Assembly (NCBI GenBank): GCA_016214745.1
Contig: JACRNW010000010.1
Location: forward strand, 1 to 33,609
Length of the DNA stretch: 33,609 bases
Source: Candidatus Falkowiibacteriota bacterium
GTDB taxonomy: Bacteria > Patescibacteriota > Patescibacteriia > XYB2-FULL-38-15
Direction of reading: 5' to 3'
The notes under the pieces were generated by a model. It did no database searches. It was not told where the DNA came from and saw only the letters and a list, made by a program, of their open reading frames with translations. A program made the position numbers and the translations under genes. This document shows, piece by piece, positions 22,965 to 30,974 of the stretch (position 1 is its first letter; the number at the start of each line of letters is the position of its first letter).

Positions 22965-22992
22965 AGAGACCCGGGTCGTGACCTGGGTCTCT
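22965..22992 (-). terminator. Bidirectional terminator between the coiled-coil gene and the fourth cassette
   Basis: AGAGACCCGGGT (22965-22976), loop CGTG, ACCTGGGTCTCT (22981-22992), one G-T pair. On the minus strand seven T residues follow, so it best ends the minus-strand cassette 23025-23603; it may also serve the plus-strand gene. Confidence 0.85.
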
Positions 22993-23024
22993 TTGTTTCT
23001 GTCCTCCTCGTCGATTTTCGGCAA

Positions 23025-23603
23025 CTAGGCCGCTGCCTCCTTCTCCGGGTAGAAGACGAAAACGTCCTTCTGGGGAGCGAAGTTCCTCGACTTGTCTCCG
23101 AGCCAGAGGACGACGCGCGCGATGTTATACGCGCGATGGTCTCTCCACGTAATCCTCTTGGCGTAGGCGTGAGTGTCCCACTCGGAAGTTGGGGAAAGCG
23201 GCAGGATGTACTTGTTACTGTAGATCCTGATCTCTCCTAGCTTGTCTACGCCGCACTCAATGCCTTCTCGTTGTTGTTCACCTTTCGGGAAAACGACCAT
23301 TCGTAGGTCGTGGAAGTCGTTCTTGGTCTTGGCGTCCGGCAGAACCACAATGAGGTTGTACCGGCGCTCGTAGACGTAGAGCGTCACGTATTCCACTCGA
23401 TCGAGCCAGGTCTCGTGCACTGGCTCAGGTTCGAGAAACTCGATGTCATCGACCGCCCGTCTCTTGGACGGGAGACTGTCGGTCGTCTTGGTTTCGGGCT
23501 GCCGGCCGACTTCCTTGCCGCGAGAAATGGCGCGGTAAAGGGCGACAATCGGCCAAGCGAACAAGAGCACGAAGCCCAAGATTTTTGAAAAGAGCCACTT
23601 CAT
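23025..23603 (-). CDS. Cassette protein D: membrane-anchored unknown protein (192 aa)
   Basis: A 192-residue protein. A membrane helix spans about residues 5-24 (FSKILGFVLLFAWPIVAL), followed by a charged linker and a soluble domain with NLIVVLPDAKTKNDFHDLRM and KDVFVFYPEKE. No known domain was recognised. The ATG at 23603 is chosen because AGGAGG lies 6 nt upstream; a longer start at 23654 lacks an SD and would disrupt the membrane helix position. The gene is GC-rich, with its own promoter (23701-23727), an untranslated leader of about 90 nt and a terminator, as for the other cassettes. Confidence 0.65.
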   Translation of the reverse strand: MKWLFSKILGFVLLFAWPIVALYRAISRGKEVGRQPETKTTDSLPSKRRAVDDIEFLEPEPVHETWLDRVEYVTLYVYERRYNLIVVLPDAKTKNDFHDLRMVVFPKGEQQREGIECGVDKLGEIRIYSNKYILPLSPTSEWDTHAYAKRITWRDHRAYNIARVVLWLGDKSRNFAPQKDVFVFYPEKEAAA

Positions 23604-23843
23604 CGCGCACCTCCTTTTGCAATGGAAGGGTGCGGGCGTTTGCGTTGAGATCAAGGGCAGAATTGCCCGATCAAATACGCTACGCTTCGCAGCCGTTTAC
23701 TTTATATAATAACTCATAATTTGTCAACCCTATACAAGGTTTAATTTAATTTTAGTTAACGGTGCGGCAACGGCGTATTTTCGTAATTAACTCCGCCGGT
23801 GCGTCAATAACCTTTACCTCGTACGGGGTAAGGAGGGTTAAGT
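23604..23843. other. Regulatory gap between the fourth cassette and the membrane protein gene
   Basis: The left part is the leader and promoter of cassette D, with a possible hairpin GATC-GGGC / GCCC-TTGATC (about 23649-23673). The right part, about 23756-23840, has weak hairpins (CCTTTACC...GGGGTAAGG near 23810-23832) and no ORF. I see no RNA gene. Confidence 0.35.
23701..23727 (-). promoter_or_regulatory. Promoter of the fourth cassette
   Basis: On the minus strand TTGACA (23727-23722), 15-nt spacer, TATAAA (23706-23701). Leader of about 90 nt to the ATG at 23603. Confidence 0.5.
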
Positions 23844-23872
23844 TTGTCTAAAAAGCCATAATTTGCTATACT
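23844..23872 (+). promoter_or_regulatory. Promoter of the 125-aa membrane protein gene
   Basis: TTGTCT (23844-23849), 17-nt spacer, TATACT (23867-23872). ATG at 23907. Confidence 0.6.
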
Positions 23873-23906
23873 TTTTACAAAAGATAACCGTAACTCTTAG
23901 AGTAAC

Positions 23907-24284
23907 ATGACTCTTAGACAATATTTGATTTTAATGACAATTAGCGCGATTTTCTGTTGGGGAATTTGGGGATTTGTCATTTATTCCGTTGATCCGACGG
24001 CCGCCGGCATTTTGGGCTTTATCTTTTTTTATTTTAGTTTATTTTTAGCTTTAACGGGAACTTTGGCGGTTTTGGGTTTGCTTTTGCGGATGAAATTCGG
24101 CAAAGAAGGATTAGTTTTTAAAACGGTCACAATTTCTTTTCGGCAGGCAACGCTTTTGAGTTTTCTTGTTATCGGCAGTTTAATTTTAAAAAGTCAGGGG
24201 ATTTTTACGTGGTGGAATATTATTTTTTTGGTTTTAGCTTTGACTGTTTTGGAGTTTTTCTTTATGTCTTATAAAAAAAGATAA
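23907..24284 (+). CDS. Four-helix integral membrane protein (125 aa), uncharacterised
   Basis: A 125-residue protein with about four membrane helices: residues about 8-28, 35-60, 77-92 and 98-120, a short basic tail (MSYKKR). It starts MTLRQYLILMTISAIFCWGIW. No SD is visible. It lies 31 bp before proS, and proS has no clear promoter of its own, so the two may be co-transcribed. Function unknown; no channel or transporter motif was seen. Confidence 0.65.
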   Translation: MTLRQYLILMTISAIFCWGIWGFVIYSVDPTAAGILGFIFFYFSLFLALTGTLAVLGLLLRMKFGKEGLVFKTVTISFRQATLLSFLVIGSLILKSQGIFTWWNIIFLVLALTVLEFFFMSYKKR

Positions 24285-24315
24285 AAAAATAATTTACAAT
24301 TTTTAAATTTTAAAA

Positions 24316-25572
24316 ATGTTACAATCAAAACTTTTTTACAAAACATCAAAAGATATTTCTCTGGAAGAAAAAAGCGTTAACGCCCAGTTACTTATCCGCG
24401 CCGGTTTTGTTGATAAATTAATGGCCGGCGTTTACACCTTTTTGCCGCTCGGCCTTCGGGTACTTGAAAAAATAAAAAAGATTATTCGCGAAGAGATGAA
24501 CGCTATCGGCGGACAGGAAATTTTGATGCCGGCTCTTACGCCCAAAGAAAATTGGACAACGACGGGGCGCTGGGATTCAATTGACGTACTTTTTAAATTA
24601 AAAGGATCCGGCGGCAAGGAATACGCGCTTGGTTCAACTCATGAAGAGATTGTTACTCCCTTGGCTAAAAAAATAATCAACTCTTACAAAGATTTGCCGT
24701 TGGCCGTTTATCAAATTCAGGACAAATTCAGGGATGAACCGCGGGCAAAATCCGGCTTACTCCGCGGGCGGGAATTTTCCATGAAAGATCTTTATAGTTT
24801 TCACGCCGACTTGGCCGATTTGGATCAATATTATGAAAAAGCAAAAGAAGCTTATTTAAAAATTTTTAAACGCTGCGGAATAGAGGCGATAGTTGTTGAA
24901 GCGTCGGGCGGAACTTTTTCTAAATATTCCCATGAATTTCAGGTATTGACGGAGAGCGGCGAAGACATTATTTTTTATTGTGAAAAATGTTCTTACGCGC
25001 AAAACAAAGAAATTGCCGGATACAAAGCCGGGGATAAATGTCCAAAGTGCGGTGGAAAAATGCTTGAAGGAAAAGCGATAGAGGTTGGCAATATTTTTAA
25101 ACTTAAAAATAAATTTTCCGAAGCTTTTGATTTGAATTTTTTGGATAAAGACGGCAAGAAAAATTTGGTTATGATGGGTTGTTATGGAATCGGGCCAAGC
25201 CGGATTTTGGGAACCGTGGCGGAAATTTCCCATGATGAGAATGGGATTATTTGGCCGGTCGAAATTGCTCCGTTTGACGTTCATCTTTTGGCGCTTTTTG
25301 GTAAAGACTCTAAAGTTAATGAGAAGATAAATAAAGAATCTAGCCGCCTCCAGGAATCTTTACAAAAAGCCGGATTTGAAGTATTATATGATGACCGAGA
25401 AAGCGTTAGTGCTGGCGTAAAATTCGGGGAGTCGGACCTTTTCGGCATCCCGACGCGGCTCGTGATTAGTGAAAAAACTTTAGCTAAGGATAGCGTGGAA
25501 TTGAAGATTAGGGCGGGGAATGAGGCGGAGCTGGTTAAATTAAATAAAATTGAAAAAGAATTGGGGAAATAA
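24316..25572 (+). CDS. proS: Prolyl-tRNA synthetase lacking the editing insertion
   Basis: A 418-residue class II synthetase that charges tRNA(Pro). Motif 1 region is GGQEILMPALTPKENW; motif 2 holds FRDEPRAKSGLLRGREFSMKD; motif 3 region is MMGCYGIGPSRIL. The usual bacterial enzyme is about 570 residues with an INS editing domain between motifs 2 and 3; here YCEKCSYAQNKEIAGY runs directly into KCPKCGGKM, so the editing domain is missing. Mischarged Ala-tRNA(Pro) would then need trans-editing. C-terminal anticodon-binding domain from about residue 320. No SD. mreB starts one base after its stop. Confidence 0.92.
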   Translation: MLQSKLFYKTSKDISLEEKSVNAQLLIRAGFVDKLMAGVYTFLPLGLRVLEKIKKIIREEMNAIGGQEILMPALTPKENWTTTGRWDSIDVLFKLKGSGGKEYALGSTHEEIVTPLAKKIINSYKDLPLAVYQIQDKFRDEPRAKSGLLRGREFSMKDLYSFHADLADLDQYYEKAKEAYLKIFKRCGIEAIVVEASGGTFSKYSHEFQVLTESGEDIIFYCEKCSYAQNKEIAGYKAGDKCPKCGGKMLEGKAIEVGNIFKLKNKFSEAFDLNFLDKDGKKNLVMMGCYGIGPSRILGTVAEISHDENGIIWPVEIAPFDVHLLALFGKDSKVNEKINKESSRLQESLQKAGFEVLYDDRESVSAGVKFGESDLFGIPTRLVISEKTLAKDSVELKIRAGNEAELVKLNKIEKELGK

Positions 25573-25573
25573 T

Positions 25574-26629
25574 ATGTTCAATAATTTGCTGGGCCATTTT
25601 TCTCGCGATTTAGGGATTGATCTCGGCACAGCCAATACAAAAGTTTTTGTCAAAGATAAGGGGCTCGTAATTAACGAGCCTTCAGTTGTCGCTCTAAATA
25701 TGAAGACCGGGCAGATTTTAGCTATTGGTGAAGACGCCAAAAAAATGCTCGGAAAAACTCCTCCGCACATTGTCGCTTCTCGGCCGATTGTTGGTGGCAT
25801 TATTTCGGATTTTGAAGTTACGGAAAAAATGCTTAAATATTTTATTGATAAAGTTCACCAAGAAGGTTTTACAATTTTGCCGAGACCTCGGGTAGTGATC
25901 GGCATTCCGCTTGATATTACCGAAGTTGAAAGAAAGGCCGTGGAAGACGCGGCTCTTTCAGCCGGCGCCCGTGAAGTATTTTTGATCGAAAAAATCATGG
26001 CCTCGGCTATCGGCGCGAGATTACCGATTTCCGACGCGGTCGGTAATATTATTATTGATGTCGGAGAGGGGACCACGGAGATTGCTGTAATCGCGCTTTC
26101 AGGTGTTGTCAACTGGAAAACTTTACGCGTTGCCGGCGAAGAAATGAACAAAAATATTATTCAATATGCCCGAGATGTTTTTAATTTACTTTTAGGCGAG
26201 AAAATTGCCGAAGATATAAAAATAAAAATTGGCTCGGCTTCCGAGCTCAAAGAACCGCTCACTATGGAAATGAGAGGACGAGATCTCTTGACTGGTTTGC
26301 CGAAGTCGGTGACGGTGAATGACACGCAAATTCGCGAAGCCTTGGGTCGTTCGGTAAAACAAATTATTGACGGTATTAAAGCTACTCTTGAAGTGACGCC
26401 GCCGGAACTTTTAGCCGATATTTTTGAACGTGGCATGATTTTGACTGGCGGAGGAGCGCTTCTTCGCGGCCTTGATCAAGCCATCACGCGAGCAACGGAA
26501 ATTCCAGTCAGAGTCGCCGATGATCCGGTTACTTGCGCCGTCCGAGGCACTGGTCTGCTTTTAGAAAATATTCCGTTATTGCGTGAAATTGCCATTCCTT
26601 CAACTCAGGAAGAAGAAAAAAGAAGATAA
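25574..26629 (+). CDS. mreB: Rod shape-determining actin homologue MreB
   Basis: A 351-residue actin-like ATPase that forms membrane-associated filaments guiding cell-wall synthesis. Phosphate 1 motif is GIDLGTANTKV (14-24); phosphate 2 is DVGEGTTEIAVI; adenosine motif is ILTGGGALLRGLD. The family usually has GGGTTE here, so the second Gly is replaced by Glu (DVGEG). The ATG at 25574 is chosen because residues before it are not family-like and the gene would overlap proS. First gene of mreBCD-PBP2. Confidence 0.93.
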   Translation: MFNNLLGHFSRDLGIDLGTANTKVFVKDKGLVINEPSVVALNMKTGQILAIGEDAKKMLGKTPPHIVASRPIVGGIISDFEVTEKMLKYFIDKVHQEGFTILPRPRVVIGIPLDITEVERKAVEDAALSAGAREVFLIEKIMASAIGARLPISDAVGNIIIDVGEGTTEIAVIALSGVVNWKTLRVAGEEMNKNIIQYARDVFNLLLGEKIAEDIKIKIGSASELKEPLTMEMRGRDLLTGLPKSVTVNDTQIREALGRSVKQIIDGIKATLEVTPPELLADIFERGMILTGGGALLRGLDQAITRATEIPVRVADDPVTCAVRGTGLLLENIPLLREIAIPSTQEEEKRR

Positions 26630-26698
26630 CTTTAAATAATTTTTAATTTTCAATTTCCAACTTTCAATGCCTAACCTTAGGTATTTTATTTTGTAAAT

Positions 26699-27496
26699 AT
26701 GCGTTTATCCGCTTCAAAGCCATTTTTGACGCTCATCATAGTTCTTCTTGCCGTAATGATTTTTCATTACAGCGGGATTCTTTTTCCCGTAGAAAATTTG
26801 GCGATGAAAGTTTTGACTCCGATCGGTTCCGGATTTTATATTTTTGGTCAAAAGATTCAGTCACTTTGGAAAGCGGACGTATCTCTCGCTGATTACGAAA
26901 AATTACAGGCGGAAAAAAATCAGCTGATTGCGAAAAACGCCGAATTGCAGATTTTAGAACGAGAGAATGATGAATTAAGAGCATCATTGAATTTTAAAAA
27001 AGAAAAACAGTATGATACTTTGATGGCGACGGTTTTGGGACGTGATCCGACGGTTTCCAATTATTTTATTTTAAACAAAGGATCAAAAGACGGCGTGCAA
27101 AATAATCTCCCGGTTGTTTCGCCCGAAGGAATGCTGGTTGGAAAAATTATAAAAGTTGAGGAAAATCTTTCCATAATGCTAATTCCGACTGATACTAATT
27201 TTCAAACTGCCGCCGCGATTTTGGGTGAAGGCAAAAATAGTACAAGCGGCCTCGTGCATGGCGAAAAAGGTTTGGGAATTAAAATGGAATTTATTCCTCA
27301 GGATGAAGAGGTGTTTCGCGGAGATGTTGTCGTAACTTCCGGGCTGGAATTAAATATGCCCAAAGGATTGGTTATCGGGCAGATTGCCGAGCTGAAGAGA
27401 GAATCCAGGGATATTTTTGGCGAAGCGACGATAAGTCCGCTCGCAGTTTACGAGAACCTAAATACAGTCATGGTGCTTCTGCCTCAAAAAGAATAG
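26699..27496 (+). CDS. mreC: Rod shape-determining protein MreC
   Basis: A 265-residue protein. Residues about 10-30 are a membrane anchor, 60-95 a coiled coil (DYEKLQAEKNQLIAKNAEL), followed by the two beta domains; ATVLGRDPTVSNYFILNKGS and TNFQTAAAILGE are family segments. MreC links cytoplasmic MreB with the periplasmic-side PBP2. It lies 69 bp after mreB; no SD, with AATATG directly after a T/A leader. Stop is 3 bp before mreD. Confidence 0.9.
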   Translation: MRLSASKPFLTLIIVLLAVMIFHYSGILFPVENLAMKVLTPIGSGFYIFGQKIQSLWKADVSLADYEKLQAEKNQLIAKNAELQILERENDELRASLNFKKEKQYDTLMATVLGRDPTVSNYFILNKGSKDGVQNNLPVVSPEGMLVGKIIKVEENLSIMLIPTDTNFQTAAAILGEGKNSTSGLVHGEKGLGIKMEFIPQDEEVFRGDVVVTSGLELNMPKGLVIGQIAELKRESRDIFGEATISPLAVYENLNTVMVLLPQKE

Positions 27497-27499
27497 CTT

Positions 27500-28057
27500 A
27501 TGAAAAAGTTTGAACGCGCAGGATTAATATTTGAAGTTTTTGGCAAAGCGCTGGCAATAGTTTTGCTTGTTTTGTTTCAGGCGAGTTTTATCGCCGCCTT
27601 GCCTTGGCCGGCCAATTACTTTAATTTAGTTTTATCAATTTTAATTTTTATCACGGTAATTTTAAATTTTCGGCAGGCGCTCTGGTTTGCCCTTTTTTCC
27701 GGTTTGATTCTTGATTTATTTTCTTTTTCCAATTTTGGGACGCTGGCGATAACCCTTCTTCTTGTCACGTCAATTTTAAATGTTCTTTTTAGAAATTTTT
27801 TCACCAACCGTTCTTTTTATTCTTTAATTATTCTCGGCCTGATAGGCAATTTAATTTATATTTTTCTTTTACTAATTTTTAATTTTTTGTTCTTTGTTCT
27901 GGGCGCGGCCGAAAATCTTGAAAAATTTTCAAGCCGCAGCAACATTTTTGGTTTTGGGTGGCAAATAATTTTTAGCATTTCTTTTTCAGCCATTTTATTT
28001 TTAGCGTTTAATTCTTTGGGCAAAAAATTAAAATCGGTATTCATTGATGCGGGTTAA
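27500..28057 (+). CDS. mreD: Rod shape-determining membrane protein MreD
   Basis: A 185-residue membrane protein with about five to six helices, typical of MreD (WPANYFNLVLSILIFITVIL, ALWFALFSGLILDLFSF). It belongs to the elongasome with MreC and PBP2. Start is 3 bp after the mreC stop, and the PBP2 gene follows 14 bp after its stop, so the four genes form one transcript. Sequence is low-complexity hydrophobic, so the call relies on synteny plus length. Confidence 0.85.
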   Translation: MKKFERAGLIFEVFGKALAIVLLVLFQASFIAALPWPANYFNLVLSILIFITVILNFRQALWFALFSGLILDLFSFSNFGTLAITLLLVTSILNVLFRNFFTNRSFYSLIILGLIGNLIYIFLLLIFNFLFFVLGAAENLEKFSSRSNIFGFGWQIIFSISFSAILFLAFNSLGKKLKSVFIDAG

Positions 28058-28071
28058 TAAATCTAAAATTA

Positions 28072-30051
28072 ATGAAGATTTTAAAAAAAAATAGGCCGCG
28101 CGGGAACGACCCATTCGCCATACAAGAAATCTCCACCAGAGATTTCCGTTTAAATGAAGACAGAAATTTAGACTGGGTTGAAGAAAATATTGGATTTGAT
28201 AATTCAGTTGAAGTTGAGGATCAGGAAGGGGAAGCGCGCGGGGCAAGGAAAGAATTTCTCGGATTGGCTTTAAGTCAAAAAAGGCTGACTATTTTTTTAA
28301 TTTTTATTTTCGGAATTTTGGGAATTTTATTTGCGAAAACCGTTTACCTTCAAATAATTCGGGGCGGGCATTTCAGGGAGATGGCCGAAGGCAATCGCAT
28401 CAGAACAATTTACACGGCCGCCGAGCGAGGCATTATTTATGACAGGAATTCAAAGATATTAGTAAAAAATATTCCAACTTTTTCGCTATATTTAATTCCC
28501 ACGGATTTTCCGAAAGACGACGAAGCGAGAATCGGCGCCATTGCTCATTTGGCGGAGGTAATAAAAGTTCCGCCGCTTGAAATTGAAGAAAAGTTGGGTG
28601 AAGTTTCTTCATATTCTTTTTCGCCGATTGTGCTTCGCGAAAATATTGATTATGAAGAGGCCATTCGTCTAAAAGTTGAAAGCGCCAGCTTATCGGGCGT
28701 TGAACTGAAACTTGAAAGTCGCCGGAAATATTCAAAAGGAGACGACGATAGTGTGCAAAGTTTATCTCATATTTTAGGTTATGTCGGCAAGGTTAATAAA
28801 GAAGATTTGGAACAGCACGAAGATTATAATTCAACTGATTTTATAGGAAAAACCGGCCTGGAATTATTTTATGAAAAATTTTTACGCGGACAAAATGGAA
28901 AAAAACAAGTGGAAGTTGACGCTCTGAGCAAAGAAAAAAGTGTGATTGCCAAAGAAGATCCGGTGCGCGGGAAAAACATAACTTTAACGCTGGATGTTGA
29001 TTTGCAGAAAAAACTTGAGGAGATTACGGCGAAGCATTTAAAGGCGGCAAAAAAATCTCGGGCCGCCGCCATAATTTTGGATCCCAATAACGGAAAAATT
29101 TTAAGCATGGTGAGTTTACCGGCTTTTGATAATAACCTTTTTGCTCTGGGAATTTCTTCAAAAGATTATGAGTCCTTGATTAGCGATTCCGACAACCCAT
29201 TGTTTAATCGGGCCATCATGGGCGAATATCCTTCCGGATCAACAATTAAGCCGGTAATTGCCGCCGCGGCCCTGGAAGAGGGGATTATTAACAGGAATAC
29301 ATCCTTTTTAAGCGTTGGCGGATTAAGAATCAGCAGTTGGTTTTTCCCGGACTGGCTCGCCGGCGGACACGGTTTAACAAATGTTACAAAAGCGATTGCC
29401 GATTCGGTTAACACATTCTTTTATATTATTGGCGGCGGTTATGATAATTTTGAAGGATTGGGCGTATCAAAAATCGTAAAATACGCCGAACTTTTTGGTT
29501 TTGGTAAAAAATTGGGCATAGATTTGCCAAATGAAGCCGAAGGATTTTTGCCAAGCGAAGAATGGAAAGAAAAAGCAAAGGGAGAGCAATGGTACATCGG
29601 CGACACTTATCATCTTGCAATCGGCCAAGGAGATCTTCTTGTTACGCCGTTTCAAATTGCCGCGGCCACGGCCGTTTTTGCAAATGGCGGCACGCTTTAC
29701 ACGCCGCATTTTTTGGGCGCGGTTGAATCAGTTCCGCCACCGGCAGAAAATTATTTAATCAGGGAAAATTTTATCAGCAAAGAAAATATTGAAATTGTCA
29801 GATCGGGAATGAGACAGACCGTAACTTCCGGCAGCGCCGAAAGGATGCTCGATTTGCCGGTAACTTCAGCCGCAAAAACCGGTACGGCGCAGTGGAGCAC
29901 AACAAAACCTCCGCACGCCTGGTTTACGGCTTTTGCTCCTTTTACAGATCCCGAAATTTCAATCACGGTGCTTGTGGAAGAAGGAGAAGAGGGGAGCAGA
30001 ATCGCCCTTGACATTGCGCGAGAATTTATGATGTGGTATTTTACTAGATAA
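28072..30051 (+). CDS. mrdA: Penicillin-binding protein 2, peptidoglycan transpeptidase
   Basis: A 659-residue class B transpeptidase of the elongasome. An N-terminal cytoplasmic tail of about 70 residues is followed by one membrane helix (about 75-100, LTIFLIFIFGILGILF). The dimerisation domain starts AERGIIYDRN. The catalytic motifs are S390-T-I-K393 (SxxK, nucleophile Ser390), S445-V-N447 (SxN) and K602-T-G604 (KTG). It follows mreD by 14 bp. The unusually long N-terminal tail is odd; no RodA gene accompanies it here. Confidence 0.92.
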   Translation: MKILKKNRPRGNDPFAIQEISTRDFRLNEDRNLDWVEENIGFDNSVEVEDQEGEARGARKEFLGLALSQKRLTIFLIFIFGILGILFAKTVYLQIIRGGHFREMAEGNRIRTIYTAAERGIIYDRNSKILVKNIPTFSLYLIPTDFPKDDEARIGAIAHLAEVIKVPPLEIEEKLGEVSSYSFSPIVLRENIDYEEAIRLKVESASLSGVELKLESRRKYSKGDDDSVQSLSHILGYVGKVNKEDLEQHEDYNSTDFIGKTGLELFYEKFLRGQNGKKQVEVDALSKEKSVIAKEDPVRGKNITLTLDVDLQKKLEEITAKHLKAAKKSRAAAIILDPNNGKILSMVSLPAFDNNLFALGISSKDYESLISDSDNPLFNRAIMGEYPSGSTIKPVIAAAALEEGIINRNTSFLSVGGLRISSWFFPDWLAGGHGLTNVTKAIADSVNTFFYIIGGGYDNFEGLGVSKIVKYAELFGFGKKLGIDLPNEAEGFLPSEEWKEKAKGEQWYIGDTYHLAIGQGDLLVTPFQIAAATAVFANGGTLYTPHFLGAVESVPPPAENYLIRENFISKENIEIVRSGMRQTVTSGSAERMLDLPVTSAAKTGTAQWSTTKPPHAWFTAFAPFTDPEISITVLVEEGEEGSRIALDIAREFMMWYFTR

Positions 30052-30067
30052 TTTTTAATGTAGTCTA

Positions 30068-30096
30068 TTGCTAATATTTTGTAAGTCCATTATACT
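30068..30096 (+). promoter_or_regulatory. greA promoter
   Basis: TTGCTA (30068-30073), 17-nt spacer, TATACT (30091-30096); leader of about 35 nt before ATG 30137. Confidence 0.55.
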
Positions 30097-30136
30097 TAAC
30101 AACATATTGTGCATAACTTTTAAGAAAACGTTTTTT

Positions 30137-30601
30137 ATGTCGGAGCAAAAAATGTATGTGTCGCGCGAAGGATTGGAAAGATTTAAACAAGAGTTAGACG
30201 AGTTGGTAAATGTAAAAAGAAAAGAAATTATTGAACGCATTGAACGGGCTAAAGAACTTGGTGACTTATCCGAAAATGCCGAATACGCGGCGGCCAAAGA
30301 CGAGCAGGCTTTTACCGAGGGTCGGATTATTGAATTACAGGATATGATCGCTCGCGCGGAAATTATAAACGGTTCGGGGAAAGTTGATTTGGTTCGAGTT
30401 GGTTCAAAAGTAAAAGTTAAAACTGACGGCACGGAAACGGAGTATGAAATCGTCGGCGTAGCCGAGGCAGATCCTTTGACTGGAAAAATTTCTAATGAAT
30501 CACCGCTCGGCCGGTCATTTCTGGGAAGAAAAATCGGAGATAAAATTCAAATTCAGATACCGAAAGGAATGGTTACTTATACGATTTTGGAGATTAGGTA
30601 A
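30137..30601 (+). CDS. greA: Transcription elongation factor GreA
   Basis: A 154-residue protein, near the usual 158. N-terminal coiled coil (about 1-75) with LSENAEYAAAKDEQAFTEGRI at its tip, where acidic residues enter the RNA polymerase secondary channel to stimulate cleavage of backtracked RNA; C-terminal FKBP-like domain with SPLGRSFLGRKIGDKIQI. ATG 30137 is chosen; the upstream in-frame ATG lies in the promoter. It has its own promoter and a terminator at 30619-30643, so it is monocistronic. Confidence 0.94.
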   Translation: MSEQKMYVSREGLERFKQELDELVNVKRKEIIERIERAKELGDLSENAEYAAAKDEQAFTEGRIIELQDMIARAEIINGSGKVDLVRVGSKVKVKTDGTETEYEIVGVAEADPLTGKISNESPLGRSFLGRKIGDKIQIQIPKGMVTYTILEIR

Positions 30602-30618
30602 TAAGTGATCAGTAGTTT

Positions 30619-30643
30619 AGCCAGGCCGTAAAGCCTGGCTTTT
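30619..30643 (+). terminator. greA terminator
   Basis: AGCCAGGC (30619-30626), loop CGTAAA, GCCTGGCT (30633-30640), then TTTTG. Strong stem. Confidence 0.85.
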
Positions 30644-30646
30644 GTT

Positions 30647-30685
30647 ATAAAAAACGCCGGCGTTTCCATTCTGTGGATTCGCCGG
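30647..30685 (-). terminator. Terminator of the fifth cassette
   Basis: On the minus strand CCGGCG (30685-30680) pairs with CGCCGG (30662-30657), followed by GTTTTTT. The AACGCCGGCGTT core (30653-30664) is itself palindromic. Confidence 0.75.
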
Positions 30686-30697
30686 TTTTGGTGTGCT

Positions 30698-30862
30698 TCA
30701 GTTTATGGGGAGTATGCCCTCCTGATTTTGCCAGTAGCGGAGCCCTCTCTTGTAGGCTGCGGCTTGTTCCTGCGGCGTGAGTTCCTTCCAGCTCCTCGCG
30801 CCGAGAGTTCGGAGATATTGAGTCCATCGCCTCGCCGTCGGCGGTTTTTCCCCTTTGCTCAT
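30698..30862 (-). CDS. Cassette protein E (54 aa), unknown function
   Basis: A 54-residue basic protein beginning MSKGEKPPTARRWTQYLRTL, then GARSWKELTPQEQAAAYKRGL and RYWQNQEGILPIN. Probably two helices; no signal peptide or membrane segment. An AGGAGG SD (30868-30873) lies 5 nt before ATG 30862, and the codons are GC-rich. It has its own terminator and a promoter that shares a palindrome with the lysS promoter. WKELTPQEQAAAY recalls small DNA-binding boxes in a loose way, but no family is assigned. Same cassette style as the four others. Confidence 0.6.
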   Translation of the reverse strand: MSKGEKPPTARRWTQYLRTLGARSWKELTPQEQAAAYKRGLRYWQNQEGILPIN

Positions 30863-30879
30863 TTGATCCTCCTTGCTTT

Positions 30880-30909
30880 ATTTTACTACATCGAGATGTC
30901 TAATGTCAA
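30880..30909 (-). promoter_or_regulatory. Promoter of the fifth cassette
   Basis: On the minus strand TTGACA (30909-30904), 18-nt spacer, TAAAAT (30885-30880). The -35 is one half of the palindrome 30901-30920. The predicted transcript starts close to the SD, so the leader is very short. Confidence 0.45.
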
Positions 30910-30920
30910 TTTTGACATTA
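30901..30920. promoter_or_regulatory. Palindrome containing both divergent -35 boxes
   Basis: 9-bp arms TAATGTCAA (30901-30909) and TTGACATTA (30912-30920) around TT. Each arm carries a consensus TTGACA for one of the two divergent genes, cassette E and lysS. It may be a shared operator. Confidence 0.55.
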
Positions 30921-30940
30921 ATTTATTTTTAAGGTAAAAT
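30912..30940 (+). promoter_or_regulatory. lysS promoter
   Basis: TTGACA (30912-30917), 17-nt spacer, TAAAAT (30935-30940); ATG at 30975. Confidence 0.6.
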
Positions 30941-30974
30941 TAAAACAATAAATTGCTTAAAATTACTTCAAAAT

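Noticed and set aside
14139-23588. Many overlapping ORFs on the opposite strand of the cassettes and host genes
   Set aside because: They lack starts with SD, have no promoter context and show low-complexity products typical of shadow frames.
23604-23654. N-terminal extension of cassette protein D to 23654
   Set aside because: The SD AGGAGG sits 6 nt before the inner ATG (23603), and the extension has no SD.
25550-25573. mreB start at 25550 overlapping proS
   Set aside because: The eight extra residues are unlike MreB; the ATG at 25574, one base after the proS stop, fits the family.
30119-30136. Upstream in-frame start for greA (from 30068)
   Set aside because: It lies in the promoter and codes for residues not seen in GreA proteins.
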